The position numbers were made by a program, and so were the translations under genes. From contig JACCSX010000284.1 in assembly GCA_013812775.1 (NCBI GenBank), forward strand, positions 1-36,867: a DNA stretch of 36,867 nucleotides, given 5' to 3'. The stretch is from Tatlockia sp. Lineage in GTDB: Bacteria > Pseudomonadota > Gammaproteobacteria > Legionellales > Legionellaceae. The first letter of the stretch is position 1; each line of letters begins with the position of its first letter. Positions 1 through 10,635 of this stretch are shown one piece after another. A model generated the notes under the pieces. The model saw nothing but the letters and a program-made list of their open reading frames with translations, made no database searches and had not been told where the DNA came from.

Positions 1-3000
1 TTTGAGAGTGATTCCACTTAAAAAGACATTTAAAATATCCCAAAAAATCTGCTTATAGCCTCGATGACTTCCTAAAGTCTCTTCTGCCGTTCTAATTTTC
101 TCCTCACATGAGGTTTGTAAGCTTAAAAAAGAATCCCTTCCGCTCTGATAATGCGCTTCCACTGCTTCATGAAGAAAGTGATAAAGATTTATCGCCGTTT
201 TAGCAACTTCAGAGTAACTCTCATCTTCAAGCGCTTTTACCGCATGTTGACTGGCTTTTAGGCGAAGGGCCTGCAAGGCTAGGGACAGTTTATTTTCCTT
301 GGTATTGGGCAAATTTTTCATTCTTTTATGGTCTGCAGTCAAATTATCCATCCAATGTTGTCTACCTGCTGAGGAGAGGTTCGCATGCCTTAAAGCCTTC
401 CCAACAGTCTCATAATTAAGATTGTGCTGAAGTACTTTCTTAATACTTGCTTCTGTGAGCTCTTCCCTGCTTAGAAGAGTTTGGGCTAACTTGATGGTGG
501 TATGATTTAAAATGTTTTGATCTAAAAGCGATAGCATAAAAGCTAAGGATAGCTCTTTATGTCGCAACACTACTTCCCGGACGTGCTGAGTTTGACCTGG
601 ATGGTTATATACAAGTTCCAGAATCCAACTCCTTTTAGCTTTTTTAACAATCCTCAATAACTGAGTTTGAGTCAGTTCTTTGTCATCCAAAATAAAGCGC
701 AAAAACTCATCATCGATCTTTGTTCGTTCCCAGACCTCAGCCGTACACCCGGCATGTTTAAGGGCTACATGCTGGACTATAGGGTCTTTTGTTTTTTCTA
801 CTATGTTTTTTAACATATCCTCGTTGATGGAAGGGGAATGGTTAAGCAAGAATAGCAATTCATCTCGAGTTAAAATATCGCTTTCCAAACACTCCCCTAA
901 CAAAACCGCGGAGAAAGCTGGATGTAGAAGTATTGCTGTTCTAACGTGAGGACTACTTGCAGCCCGATGCTTTAAAACTGCTTTTATGGTCTCCTTGCTT
1001 TTGGTACGGGTAAGGATGTTCAATAAAAAATCTTCCTCCAGAAAAGGGTGGAGACACAAAATTTGCAGTGACTTCTCATTAAGGATATTTTTGCTAAGAA
1101 ATTTGGCCACTAATTGTTTGCTTTGACATTTAGTCGCGAGTAAGGGCAAATTAATTTCTGTAAGATCGATATCTAATTCAAAGAATAATTTCACAACCTC
1201 CTCATCGCAGCAGTTGTTAGTCAGAATTTTTTCAATTAAAAATTCAGAACGTAGGCCTGTCTTTAATATCCGAACTAATAGCTCCGAACTGCTAGCTTTT
1301 TTGGCCAAATCTTTATAACAATCCTCTTCAACCAGATTCTTCGCAGCTAGACCTTGCAGAGCTGGATGATTAAAAAGAAGCTCTAGTGCTTCAATACTGG
1401 CAAATTGCCATTCGGGGCTATGTTTTGAAGGAGCATGTAAATCATGAAGTTTCTGCCTTTCACAAAAGCTGGCAAAGGAAATCCCGAGACAGGATTCAAA
1501 ACTGGACTTATCCTCTTCGGTCAGGTAGATCAGAAAGGGTTGTTTTTTCACTTTTTTAAGAAAAGCTTCAAGCGCTGTAAGCTGTTTTAAATGATCATCA
1601 ACATAGCTTAGCGCAGTCATTGGCAACGCAAATTGTTCGGCAAGCCTATTAACTGAGAGGTTTTTTCCATACCAATTTGCATTGATGTAATTAAATGCGT
1701 CCGCAAGCTTGTTGTATTCCGCCACTTGCGACGGAATAATTTTAGGCTCCAGGCACTTCCACTCAAATTGGCTAAAATCTTGATAAGGAAACTTGGCAAT
1801 CTGTTTAAAACCTTCATGGCTGGATTGAGTTAGTGCCGTTTTCAATAGGGAAAAATCTAAATCAGAACCGGGTCGATAGCGTTGCAGCTTGCTTTCAAAG
1901 AAATTAAGCTTTTCCACCGGCTCCTCTCTTAGCCAGATTAACGGTGTATTCTGATCCAAGAGGCTCGAGAATTCGCCATTAAAAAAGCGAACTTGCTCCC
2001 GCAGCAACTGATAGTTGGCATCATTCAGCATGTTCGGAGGCCGTGCTCCTGCAACTACGGTGTCCAAAGTAGTCGAGATCCAGTATCGCTTCTTAATCAT
2101 GAGCGTTCTAAGAGCCTGGTCTTCTAACTCCTGAGGCGTCATAATGGTCGCATGCAAAACCTCTCTATTGTCAATTTCCTGAAAATAATAGCAAACCAGA
2201 AAGATGGGTTTTAAAAAACAATCCAGTGTTTCTTGCTGATAATCATAAGTGTTAGCGTAGTTTATGCTAAGTTTAAGCTGAGAAGAAAATAGCGGTTTAT
2301 CTGTGCAAACTGTGTTTAAGTCTACAGTCATTCTTTTCATTTCTCTATGAAAATTGCCATAGAGCCAGCTAATAGGGGCAGCAGGTATTAGGTTGGCGTC
2401 ATAGTTGCTATTGAGGTCAAGGCGCTCAATCTGCAGCTGTTTTTGTACTTCATTTTGAACTTGCAAATCCTTATTAGAGCATTCATCCAGATCTTCATAC
2501 TCAGCCAAACAGCAGGGCGTAGCCAGATCAATGATTTTTTGTAACCTTAGGCCTATTTCTAGTAAATTTTCCTTGCTGAGCGGCTTGTTAGCTTGGGTAT
2601 GACAGTCCTGCCAAAGATCTAACATTTTTGCCTTATAACGAGCAAAAATATCGCCTACCTTTTGCCTACTCGAAATGGAGCCGTATAATTTGAAAAGTTC
2701 CTGTTCAGGTATCTCTACAAAAAGTTTTTTAAACTCACTCATAAGCCTGGCTTTGCTTTTAGCCTCTTCAGAAGGTAAGGCTTGAATCATATTAAGGCAG
2801 ATACGTCTAAGAAGATTATTCATTTGTCCTCTTGCTGCAGCAAGGTTATCCGTTGCCAGTTCTTTCTTATCATTGTTTTTAAGCCTTTCAATCAATCTGT
2901 CGTAACTGATGCCCTTAACCCGAGTGGGTAATATAAATTCGATAGTCTGATTATTTGCTAGGTCTCTCATGCGTAAATTCCCTTGCACCCAGCGTTCAAA

Positions 3001-6000
3001 GGATTCTAAATCATCTATAAAAGCTAATGCGTGTGCCCGTGGATACTGTTTGATATCAGCGCCGAAGGTATGAATCTGATCATAGTAAGTAAATCGTTCT
3101 TTTGGTGTTGAACAAAGAATACGTGACATTTCATTTTCATCAGAGGTACGCAAGACAATGGGCAGATCTGGCTTATTAATGTCGAGGGCACATAATACTT
3201 GTTCCGCATTGAAATATAGGACATGTTTAATCTTGTTAGAAAAAAAGTCAGGATTTTTTGTTGCGAATTTGGCGATTTCTTTAGCAACTTCCAGATTGGT
3301 AACACCGGTAAAAGTGGCATTGATGTCAATGATAGCGCGGGTACGCTCACTGTTTTTTGAATGGATTAAGGCCTTATCCAAAAACTCGGTAAGATTGGTA
3401 AAATCAAGATGTGAGAGCTCTACTTTTTTAGCTGCTAACAATTCAACCAGATAGTCATTACTACCTATCGATGACTTACCATTATAGATTAAGCGTTGAT
3501 GGAAGGTCGTATTATTATTTGGAGTTCCGGAAACGCCCTGTATGCTACGGTACTGATCAACATGATTAAAAGAATCTGAATGAATAATTTCTCCATCATG
3601 ACGGATGCCCTTTAAAACACGCTCTTTTAAGAGCGAAAATTGCAATGAACGATTATCTTTATAACGTTGGTGCAACCTCTCCATTTGCAGAGTATTTTTA
3701 ACATTAACCTGACTTAGGCTAATCAAGTTGCCCTCAAGTAGCGCAAATCCACGTGCTATGGCTGTTTCATCCAGATGTTTGATGGCGGTATTTTGTGATA
3801 ACTCCTGACGAGCTAGCGCTTTCCATTCAGCAATTAGCTCGGCGAATAATTCTTTAGAAATTCCTTTAATCAACATCATTTGTATCGAGGTGTTGATAGC
3901 TACCAGCTCATTGCCAAAGCGACTTTTTTCATCAGCGAGATCATTGCCCACATAGGGAATTGCCAGGGTATATTCAATAGGACTTAACTGTTGTTGTGAG
4001 CAACCATAATTGACATTCAGTTTGCGCGGCAGTGTTTCGCTAAGTAGTAAGCTAACTTGTTGTTTAAAAAAGGCAAGGTCTGCTTTATCTTGGGAATTAG
4101 CAAGCTTAACCGCTTCACACAGAGTCTTGCTACCTCCTCTAATATAGTCGATGAGTTCCTCTTTAACAGCTTCCCCATAGCGAAGGACAGCCTCCTTAAC
4201 AAAATTATTCAGCGGACCTTCTGGTTCGCAAACCAGTTTTTTCGCGAGCTCTTTTTTAAAGGTTGACCAATCATAATCCTCAGGCAGCTTAGGCGCGTTG
4301 TGAATAAAATCCATTTCAATATAACTATAAAGTGCCACCGCATTATCAATAAGCGCAGGACCAATCGAGTCGGAATGGCCGGTGGTATAATTTAATCTTT
4401 TCTTAAGCCATAGACCAAGATGAACTTCATCAATAATGCAGTCAGCATAATTACGAAAGAGAGAATTAATCTTATCAAGCCAATAAACCTGGTTTTCCCA
4501 CTCCTTATCCTGTTTTTCTTCATTAAGATTTAAGAGGTCAATATATTTAAGTTCAAGGGACTGAATTGCTTCACCCGTGGTGACCATATAACTTCGCGTG
4601 GTCATTATTTCCCTGAATTGCTGATAAACCGCCTCTAAACGTGTGGGGCTGCAATTGCTATTTCGATTAAACTCAAAACGATAGGCCCGTTTGCCAAACA
4701 AGCGTTGTGAACCTCGATTTAGATCGACATGATTGGTTGCTAATAAAGGGGACGGCACTTCGACCACGACAAGGTTATCGCCCTGTGCTTTCTTTTCGGC
4801 AAGGATGGGTATAATGACTTTGGATTTCCCCCCGCCAGGTATAATTTTTTCAATTTTTTCCGCAAAACCTCTGCCATCCTCTGGTTGCTGCAATAAAGTT
4901 TTAAGTGCCTCAACCTGGCATGGACGAAGAATAATTTCTTCTGCCCTTTGCAGTAACATAACGACGGGATCATCTAAGCCTGGAATTCTTTCTTTAGCCA
5001 ATAAATCCAGCACTTGAGTAGCAGCACCCAGATCGTTTTCTGCCAGCGCTCTGGCTAAATCCCGACCTAAGTTTTTAATAAGGAGGCTTTGCAGTTCTTG
5101 GAAAACAGCACTATGAATCATATCGTGGAGTTCTTGCGCATTTTCTACATTGAGCCCGGTTTTCTCGATAGATAAGGTGGCATCAGCAGCGCAATAGAGG
5201 GAGACCAGATCGCTTTTTTGCAGCGAGCCACGAGCCTTCGATTCTTTGTCAAGTATCCAGGTTCTTTTTTGCTTTGCATCCTTCGGTCCCTTATTAGCAA
5301 AGCGCAATGCCTCGTCCCAGGCTTGTACAGTCTTGGATGCCAGCGGTGTTTCAACGGTACTTACCAAATCCTGGATTAAGAGAATCAGAGAGGAATCTTG
5401 AAGCAGACATTGACCCAGGTATCGTTGCTCTTGTTCAAGCGCGAGAAGCTCTTTACCTGCTAACTCTTCAGTCTTGGCCTCGGCAATTTTTTTGGCACCA
5501 GTTTCACAAAGAGTGCGGTAATAGGCAAGCATATTGTCCAGAAGCTTGCGCTGGGATCCGTCAAGATATTCCTTCATCTCGCTTTGCGCCAACAAGGCAG
5601 TATGTAATGGAATTGTAGTGAATAGCGGCTTCGGTTTGGGTGGCTCTTTCGCCAATAAATCATCTTTAGTCGCTAATATGTCCTGGTAAATATCTTTAGC
5701 CTGATAAACCTCAAGCGGGGGCACGTCCTCATAAGGCACTATGCTAAGCAATTTGCTAAGCGTAGGCTGATTTATTAGCTGCCTAAAATTTTTGTTTAAT
5801 AGCCGATATAAAATATTTGACAAAAGAGGGATGCTTGTTTTTTGCTTATCTAAAGTAACATGTCGATTTGCAATTAAAGTTCGCGTACAAAAATCGCTTA
5901 AACGCTTTCTATGAACTTGATTAGAGGAATCTGTGACTGCAAAATAGACTGGAAAATGAGTGATGAAATCATCTTCGCTCATATTTGAAGAAAGCAGTTC

Positions 6001-9000
6001 AATAGCGCGATTAATGTCTTCTTCACTTTGCTTATTATCCCAGGAAAGCTCTTCTTTCCAGGTCTCATAAAGCATCTTGGCTTCTAAGGACAGGTGGGAG
6101 GTTTTTAATTTAGAATTCGAAGGCAAGCTTAAGTTAATGGCCACCTTTTCAACTATTGTTGATTGGGAGACAACCGGCTTTATTTTATCGAGATGCTTAT
6201 CAATCATTGCTAATCTGTTTTTATCAGCAGCAGAAGGCATACCGGCAGCGATTCGCGCTAGAAGAGCCCCGCGCTCTTTTTGAATGTCTAAAATACTTAA
6301 GCGCATCCATTCATAGCCTAAAGCACCGCGAGCGGGTCCAGATTGCGATTTATGGTAATAAGATAATAAGCGCTTTCGCTCTAGTTCCGACAAGTGCTCA
6401 TTGTGCTCAAGGTGGCGGCTCATGGTTTGCACGCGCTTAAAGTTTTGATAAATAGTTGTGGGAAGATCATTGATAAATTGCTTTAGCGAATTATGCTGCA
6501 ACAAAGCATAGTGCGAGTTAGCGTTTTGTTCACTTTGCGGTTTTTTAAGTTCAAAGGTCCTATCCTGCAAGAGGTAATCACATAAAAGACTAAGGGCTTT
6601 AAGTTGGCAGGAAAGATAGGGAGAGGTTTTTTTAAATACCTTTATTTTATCGGACAAACTGTGAGGCAAGTCGTTGCAAATCCAGGCAGTAAATTGCAAT
6701 TCAGCGGGATTGCCGGTTAATCCCCCAAGCCGCTTATTACAATCGTCCAGTACTTTCCAGGCTTTTTCAGGTTGGTGGGTAGCCAGATGGGTATACGCTA
6801 AATAAAGAGCATCAGCCAGGTTATCAGCAACTAATTCACCATCCTGAATGCGAAAACTGATGCAGCGCTCACTTTGTTGATAATCCCAAAGTGGAGTCTG
6901 CAGAGGGGGATGTTTCTGCCATTCCTTTTGGAGAATAGATTTTGCAATCGTTCCGGTCGTATCGTGTACTACGGGATAATAATTGCCCGTAATTCTGTCC
7001 TCTTTTTTGGCATAGAATCGAGCTACGGGCATTAAATAGCGAAGATAATGATCCCGTTTTAAGCTAAGACCGGCCATAGCTGGATGAATGGAAGGTGGGT
7101 TTTCGATAACAAACTCCCCCGTTTCTTGCAGTATGAGGTTGCTATCGTTTTTAATTTCGAAAACAAGATTATAGCGCGGCAGCTTGATTTTGCCGTTATG
7201 GGCTAGAATAAAATTATTTGATTCAAAGCGATTGAGAATAAATCGCTTTTTTGTATCGAGTGGAGTCAAGGGTTCTTTTGAAATTTTCCCTTCATTTATT
7301 GGGTAGAGCTGTGCAGCCTCAACGTAATAAACGGGTTTGTTATTTTTAACTAACAAACCCTTTTCTGAACAATTAACGTCTTGCCAATAATCCATTGTAC
7401 TGTCGGTCAGGATAGCCGGCAAATCTGTGTCAACGACTGAGATGTCATTACTAGCGTGATAAGCTTGATGGTCTTTGCTAAGCGCTTGCAGTTCATAGTT
7501 CCTGAGCTCTCCTAGCTTCCACTTTTTTTGGACTCGTAGATGTTTATCATTACAAAAGAGGCGTATTTCGTTGCTTTCAGGGGGCAAAACCATGTAAGTC
7601 TCATTAACATTCATGAGACAAGCTTGTGTATCTTGCAAACCTAAATGTTTGATCAGAGGATGGCTTTTGATGGAGAAAGGCAGGCTTGATCGTGCTAGCT
7701 GATTTTCAAAGATTTTGCCGAGGAGAATGTTTGTCTCTAACAATTGTTTTTTAGAGTCTTCCAGATAGTATTTGGGGAAATCACTATTTAGGATTTTTAA
7801 CTTTTGATTTGGGTATTGTTTAGCCAATACTTTTTCAAGCACTGACTCTATCTTTTTTGATGATTGAGCAGCTAGACGACTGACCAATAGTTGATATTTG
7901 GCACTGGCAGAATCGATATCAACGCTATGGCTAATATCTTTATGGATAGGGAGATTTGCATGACTTTGCAAATAGAAATAGGTATCAGTTGCTAAGGCAA
8001 AGAGCTCGCCTGGATCTTCGTTTAAGCGCATTTGCGTCATGAGTGTCAGGAACAAATATTGCTGCTGAACATAGGTAATCTCTGAAGTGTTTAGCTGTGA
8101 TAACTGCTTTAAAAGCTTTTTCTGGATTTTTTGCAATCGAGAAAGCCCAGCTTGTTTATCGGTAATATAAAGATAACGGCTTACTAAAAAATCTAATCGC
8201 AAAAACCAAAGTGACTCTCGCGAATATTGACCATTTTTATTAAAATACAGCTCGCCTTTTTTTAAAAATTCTGCAAACTGCGGTAAGAAATAAAAGTCTT
8301 TTAAGGCGTCACGAAGAAGTCCAGGCTGCATCAAATTCGCTTCGACATAGAGCTGGATTGACTCAGAAGCCAGTTCGGCAATATGGCGCCTAAAATAATC
8401 AAGCGTTAAGCTAATCTGAAGAGAGGGAACTGATCTAAGGTGCAAATAATCCCGGGCAACAATATCCCCTTGGGTAATAACATTATTTTTTCCGGCCTTA
8501 AGCTGAATTTTATTGGCGGTTTTAAATTGCAAGTTTGTAGTCGTATCAGCCAATAAGGCGTCCAGGGCTGAGGAAGATTCGGTTAAATATCTGGGCGTAG
8601 CACTTTTGTCTGAAAGTTCTAGCCCGTATATTAAAGTAACGGCCAAGGGCGTCAATATTCGAAATAATGAACTTCTAATTAAATAGAAATCTATTAGAGG
8701 TTCAGAGCTAAGCTGCACTTTAAAAAAGGGATTAATACTTGTCCTAATTTGGCTTTCATATTCAAGATGGGCTTTGATTTTATTAATAAGAGGATCAAAT
8801 TTAGAGTCAAGTCTCGGCCTAAATCGAAAATGTTGTCCGATCATATAAACCGATTGCAGCCCGTTCTTTCTAATCTCCTCATGGAGTTTCGTTGAATCCT
8901 GAGCAAAATGTTCGTTATAAAGCATTTGCAATTGATCATTTAATTCTTGTTCTAATTGTTGTTGAGGATTGGCTTCTATTAATTTTTTAAGATAGGTATA

Positions 9001-10599
9001 GAAAGAATCATGGTAGATGTACTCAAGCGAATTCGAAAAATAGTCCCTTAAGTTTTGCAATTGATTATCAAGCATTGGGTTATTAGTAGCCCAAAAAGGA
9101 TTTCTTGCTGTATTAGTTAATATCCATGCTATTGTTTTTGCTACGAAGGGCTTAAAATCAGGGAGCTTTTTCTTGCCTGCAATCACTGATCGAATGTTCA
9201 TTTGTAAGGCGACTAATTGGAGAGTCATTATATTTAAGGCAGGTATTTGCTCCTCTTTAAGCCAATTGCTTTGTAAATTTTGCAAAATAGTTTGAAGTTT
9301 ACCCACTTGCTCACTAAAGACTTCGTAGTTAGTTAAGGATTTAACTTCAGAATAAAGCAAATTTTTAGTATCCATAGACAAAGGTGGAATAAGTTTTAGC
9401 AGACAATAATATTGAGCCGCAGGATTTTCTAATCGCTCAAGATCAGTAATTGCATTTTGCAAAGAAGAACTGAAATTTTTTGAGTGAAGTTTTAGCGGTT
9501 TTATTGGCGGTAGTTTATAGTCTGGAATAGCAAATTGTTGAATTGTTGCTACATTTGCATTGCCTTTAATGGTGAGGTTAAAAAATGGATCTTTTTCGAG
9601 ACTTGGCCTTTGCTCAATAAATGTAGCAGTCTCATTGATTCTTTTTCTTAATCTCTTAAGCTCACGGAAATAGCAATCGATTTCAGACTTAGAAAACACT
9701 CCCGGCTTTTTTAATATTTTAATATTGTTATCAAGGGCTAAATTGATTTGTTGTTTTGCTGATTGGGTAAAAGGTTGCTTACCAGAGAGGCAGGCCTTGG
9801 AGTAATCCTTGAGTGCAAAATGTTTGAAATCGAAAATAAAACGCTCATATTCTTCAGCCGATTTTGAATTTATTTTAAGCGTCTGGTGGAGGACACGTTG
9901 CGAACAAGTTCTGGATAATTGTGCGCCTGTATAAGCAAAAGGAGCGGGAGCTTCACTTTGAATCTCTTTTCCGTCAATATAACTAATACTAGGAAGAATT
10001 TGTTCATAAAGCGTTTGCTCATTGACTGCTTTATTTTGATAACTTGGATTAATTTGTGCCTCAAGAAGGCGAGCAATAAAAAAACCTAATTCTGCCTGCG
10101 CTGCCTTGGTTTCAGGAGCAGGAAAATGCCAGGTTTTCATTGGATTATAAAGTTCTTTTTCAAGGCTCGAATTTTTTTGATGATATTCTAGACCTGCACC
10201 GGCATTAATAGCTCTAAAATAAAAGCCATCCTCTCTGCGGTTGATTTGATAAATCATCCCATGCCCGCCAGTTTTATTAACCCACCCGCCGGGTAAACAT
10301 CTTTTTTCTCCTGGCTGTAAATTGACAAAATCCTCGGCAATTATTTCACCAAGTGCCTGAGCCTGTTCAGCATTACTCTTAGAGATCTCGGCTTCAACAG
10401 CCACCAGGTACTTCATGTCTTGCAGAATTTCTTCATAGTTTGCAGGAAAGTATTTTGCAGATTTCTTGCGCTTTAATAAAAATTGCTGAAGGTATTGGGT
10501 GGTATTAGAAAAGGTATTCCCTTCTAACCCAAAGGTACCAGAAAGATTTGCATCATTTTCAATATGAGCAAACAACGAAGCATCAATATGAATTGTCAT
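1..10599 (-). CDS. Giant DUF3638/DUF3645-like ATPase, 3' end outside window
   Basis: The frame is open from ATG 10599 to base 1, giving at least 3533 residues with no stop seen; the C-terminus is missing. Residues 102-115 read LPGGW followed by GGHGM. A nucleotide-binding core follows: Walker A-like GGGKS at 1922-1926, DEVH box at 2057-2060, SGTP at 2357-2360, then a stretch with IDINATFTG and YYDQIHTFGAD, and an arginine-finger-like RMR at 2543-2545. The order GGGKS, DEVH, SGTP, DQxHxxGxD, RMR is what I recall of DUF3638/DUF3645 proteins, very large ATPases of fungi, chlamydiae and some Legionella, related to superfamily 2 helicases; their function is not known to me. Residues about 3070-3390 are alpha-helical repeats (ILTRTKSKE at 3195, IVEKTKDP at 3266, IVKKAKRS at 3317). 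No signal peptide or membrane segment is evident. The ribosome site is weak (GAAAAG abutting ATG). A role as a secreted effector is inference only. Confidence 0.85.
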   Translation of the reverse strand, partial: MTIHIDASLFAHIENDANLSGTFGLEGNTFSNTTQYLQQFLLKRKKSAKYFPANYEEILQDMKYLVAVEAEISKSNAEQAQALGEIIAEDFVNLQPGEKRCLPGGWVNKTGGHGMIYQINRREDGFYFRAINAGAGLEYHQKNSSLEKELYNPMKTWHFPAPETKAAQAELGFFIARLLEAQINPSYQNKAVNEQTLYEQILPSISYIDGKEIQSEAPAPFAYTGAQLSRTCSQRVLHQTLKINSKSAEEYERFIFDFKHFALKDYSKACLSGKQPFTQSAKQQINLALDNNIKILKKPGVFSKSEIDCYFRELKRLRKRINETATFIEQRPSLEKDPFFNLTIKGNANVATIQQFAIPDYKLPPIKPLKLHSKNFSSSLQNAITDLERLENPAAQYYCLLKLIPPLSMDTKNLLYSEVKSLTNYEVFSEQVGKLQTILQNLQSNWLKEEQIPALNIMTLQLVALQMNIRSVIAGKKKLPDFKPFVAKTIAWILTNTARNPFWATNNPMLDNQLQNLRDYFSNSLEYIYHDSFYTYLKKLIEANPQQQLEQELNDQLQMLYNEHFAQDSTKLHEEIRKNGLQSVYMIGQHFRFRPRLDSKFDPLINKIKAHLEYESQIRTSINPFFKVQLSSEPLIDFYLIRSSLFRILTPLAVTLIYGLELSDKSATPRYLTESSSALDALLADTTTNLQFKTANKIQLKAGKNNVITQGDIVARDYLHLRSVPSLQISLTLDYFRRHIAELASESIQLYVEANLMQPGLLRDALKDFYFLPQFAEFLKKGELYFNKNGQYSRESLWFLRLDFLVSRYLYITDKQAGLSRLQKIQKKLLKQLSQLNTSEITYVQQQYLFLTLMTQMRLNEDPGELFALATDTYFYLQSHANLPIHKDISHSVDIDSASAKYQLLVSRLAAQSSKKIESVLEKVLAKQYPNQKLKILNSDFPKYYLEDSKKQLLETNILLGKIFENQLARSSLPFSIKSHPLIKHLGLQDTQACLMNVNETYMVLPPESNEIRLFCNDKHLRVQKKWKLGELRNYELQALSKDHQAYHASNDISVVDTDLPAILTDSTMDYWQDVNCSEKGLLVKNNKPVYYVEAAQLYPINEGKISKEPLTPLDTKKRFILNRFESNNFILAHNGKIKLPRYNLVFEIKNDSNLILQETGEFVIENPPSIHPAMAGLSLKRDHYLRYLMPVARFYAKKEDRITGNYYPVVHDTTGTIAKSILQKEWQKHPPLQTPLWDYQQSERCISFRIQDGELVADNLADALYLAYTHLATHQPEKAWKVLDDCNKRLGGLTGNPAELQFTAWICNDLPHSLSDKIKVFKKTSPYLSCQLKALSLLCDYLLQDRTFELKKPQSEQNANSHYALLQHNSLKQFINDLPTTIYQNFKRVQTMSRHLEHNEHLSELERKRLLSYYHKSQSGPARGALGYEWMRLSILDIQKERGALLARIAAGMPSAADKNRLAMIDKHLDKIKPVVSQSTIVEKVAINLSLPSNSKLKTSHLSLEAKMLYETWKEELSWDNKQSEEDINRAIELLSSNMSEDDFITHFPVYFAVTDSSNQVHRKRLSDFCTRTLIANRHVTLDKQKTSIPLLSNILYRLLNKNFRQLINQPTLSKLLSIVPYEDVPPLEVYQAKDIYQDILATKDDLLAKEPPKPKPLFTTIPLHTALLAQSEMKEYLDGSQRKLLDNMLAYYRTLCETGAKKIAEAKTEELAGKELLALEQEQRYLGQCLLQDSSLILLIQDLVSTVETPLASKTVQAWDEALRFANKGPKDAKQKRTWILDKESKARGSLQKSDLVSLYCAADATLSIEKTGLNVENAQELHDMIHSAVFQELQSLLIKNLGRDLARALAENDLGAATQVLDLLAKERIPGLDDPVVMLLQRAEEIILRPCQVEALKTLLQQPEDGRGFAEKIEKIIPGGGKSKVIIPILAEKKAQGDNLVVVEVPSPLLATNHVDLNRGSQRLFGKRAYRFEFNRNSNCSPTRLEAVYQQFREIMTTRSYMVTTGEAIQSLELKYIDLLNLNEEKQDKEWENQVYWLDKINSLFRNYADCIIDEVHLGLWLKKRLNYTTGHSDSIGPALIDNAVALYSYIEMDFIHNAPKLPEDYDWSTFKKELAKKLVCEPEGPLNNFVKEAVLRYGEAVKEELIDYIRGGSKTLCEAVKLANSQDKADLAFFKQQVSLLLSETLPRKLNVNYGCSQQQLSPIEYTLAIPYVGNDLADEKSRFGNELVAINTSIQMMLIKGISKELFAELIAEWKALARQELSQNTAIKHLDETAIARGFALLEGNLISLSQVNVKNTLQMERLHQRYKDNRSLQFSLLKERVLKGIRHDGEIIHSDSFNHVDQYRSIQGVSGTPNNNTTFHQRLIYNGKSSIGSNDYLVELLAAKKVELSHLDFTNLTEFLDKALIHSKNSERTRAIIDINATFTGVTNLEVAKEIAKFATKNPDFFSNKIKHVLYFNAEQVLCALDINKPDLPIVLRTSDENEMSRILCSTPKERFTYYDQIHTFGADIKQYPRAHALAFIDDLESFERWVQGNLRMRDLANNQTIEFILPTRVKGISYDRLIERLKNNDKKELATDNLAAARGQMNNLLRRICLNMIQALPSEEAKSKARLMSEFKKLFVEIPEQELFKLYGSISSRQKVGDIFARYKAKMLDLWQDCHTQANKPLSKENLLEIGLRLQKIIDLATPCCLAEYEDLDECSNKDLQVQNEVQKQLQIERLDLNSNYDANLIPAAPISWLYGNFHREMKRMTVDLNTVCTDKPLFSSQLKLSINYANTYDYQQETLDCFLKPIFLVCYYFQEIDNREVLHATIMTPQELEDQALRTLMIKKRYWISTTLDTVVAGARPPNMLNDANYQLLREQVRFFNGEFSSLLDQNTPLIWLREEPVEKLNFFESKLQRYRPGSDLDFSLLKTALTQSSHEGFKQIAKFPYQDFSQFEWKCLEPKIIPSQVAEYNKLADAFNYINANWYGKNLSVNRLAEQFALPMTALSYVDDHLKQLTALEAFLKKVKKQPFLIYLTEEDKSSFESCLGISFASFCERQKLHDLHAPSKHSPEWQFASIEALELLFNHPALQGLAAKNLVEEDCYKDLAKKASSSELLVRILKTGLRSEFLIEKILTNNCCDEEVVKLFFELDIDLTEINLPLLATKCQSKQLVAKFLSKNILNEKSLQILCLHPFLEEDFLLNILTRTKSKETIKAVLKHRAASSPHVRTAILLHPAFSAVLLGECLESDILTRDELLFLLNHSPSINEDMLKNIVEKTKDPIVQHVALKHAGCTAEVWERTKIDDEFLRFILDDKELTQTQLLRIVKKAKRSWILELVYNHPGQTQHVREVVLRHKELSLAFMLSLLDQNILNHTTIKLAQTLLSREELTEASIKKVLQHNLNYETVGKALRHANLSSAGRQHWMDNLTADHKRMKNLPNTKENKLSLALQALRLKASQHAVKALEDESYSEVAKTAINLYHFLHEAVEAHYQSGRDSFLSLQTSCEEKIRTAEETLGSHRGYKQIFWDILNVFLSGITLK

Positions 10600-10635
10600 C
10601 TTTTCAAAATATCTACTTTGCTAAATTATGTGGCT

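Noticed and set aside
680-6440. Many 60-108 codon frames on both strands within the first 10.6 kb
   Set aside because: All are shadows of the continuous giant frame; the minus-strand ones I checked lie in one and the same alternative frame, and none has family similarity.
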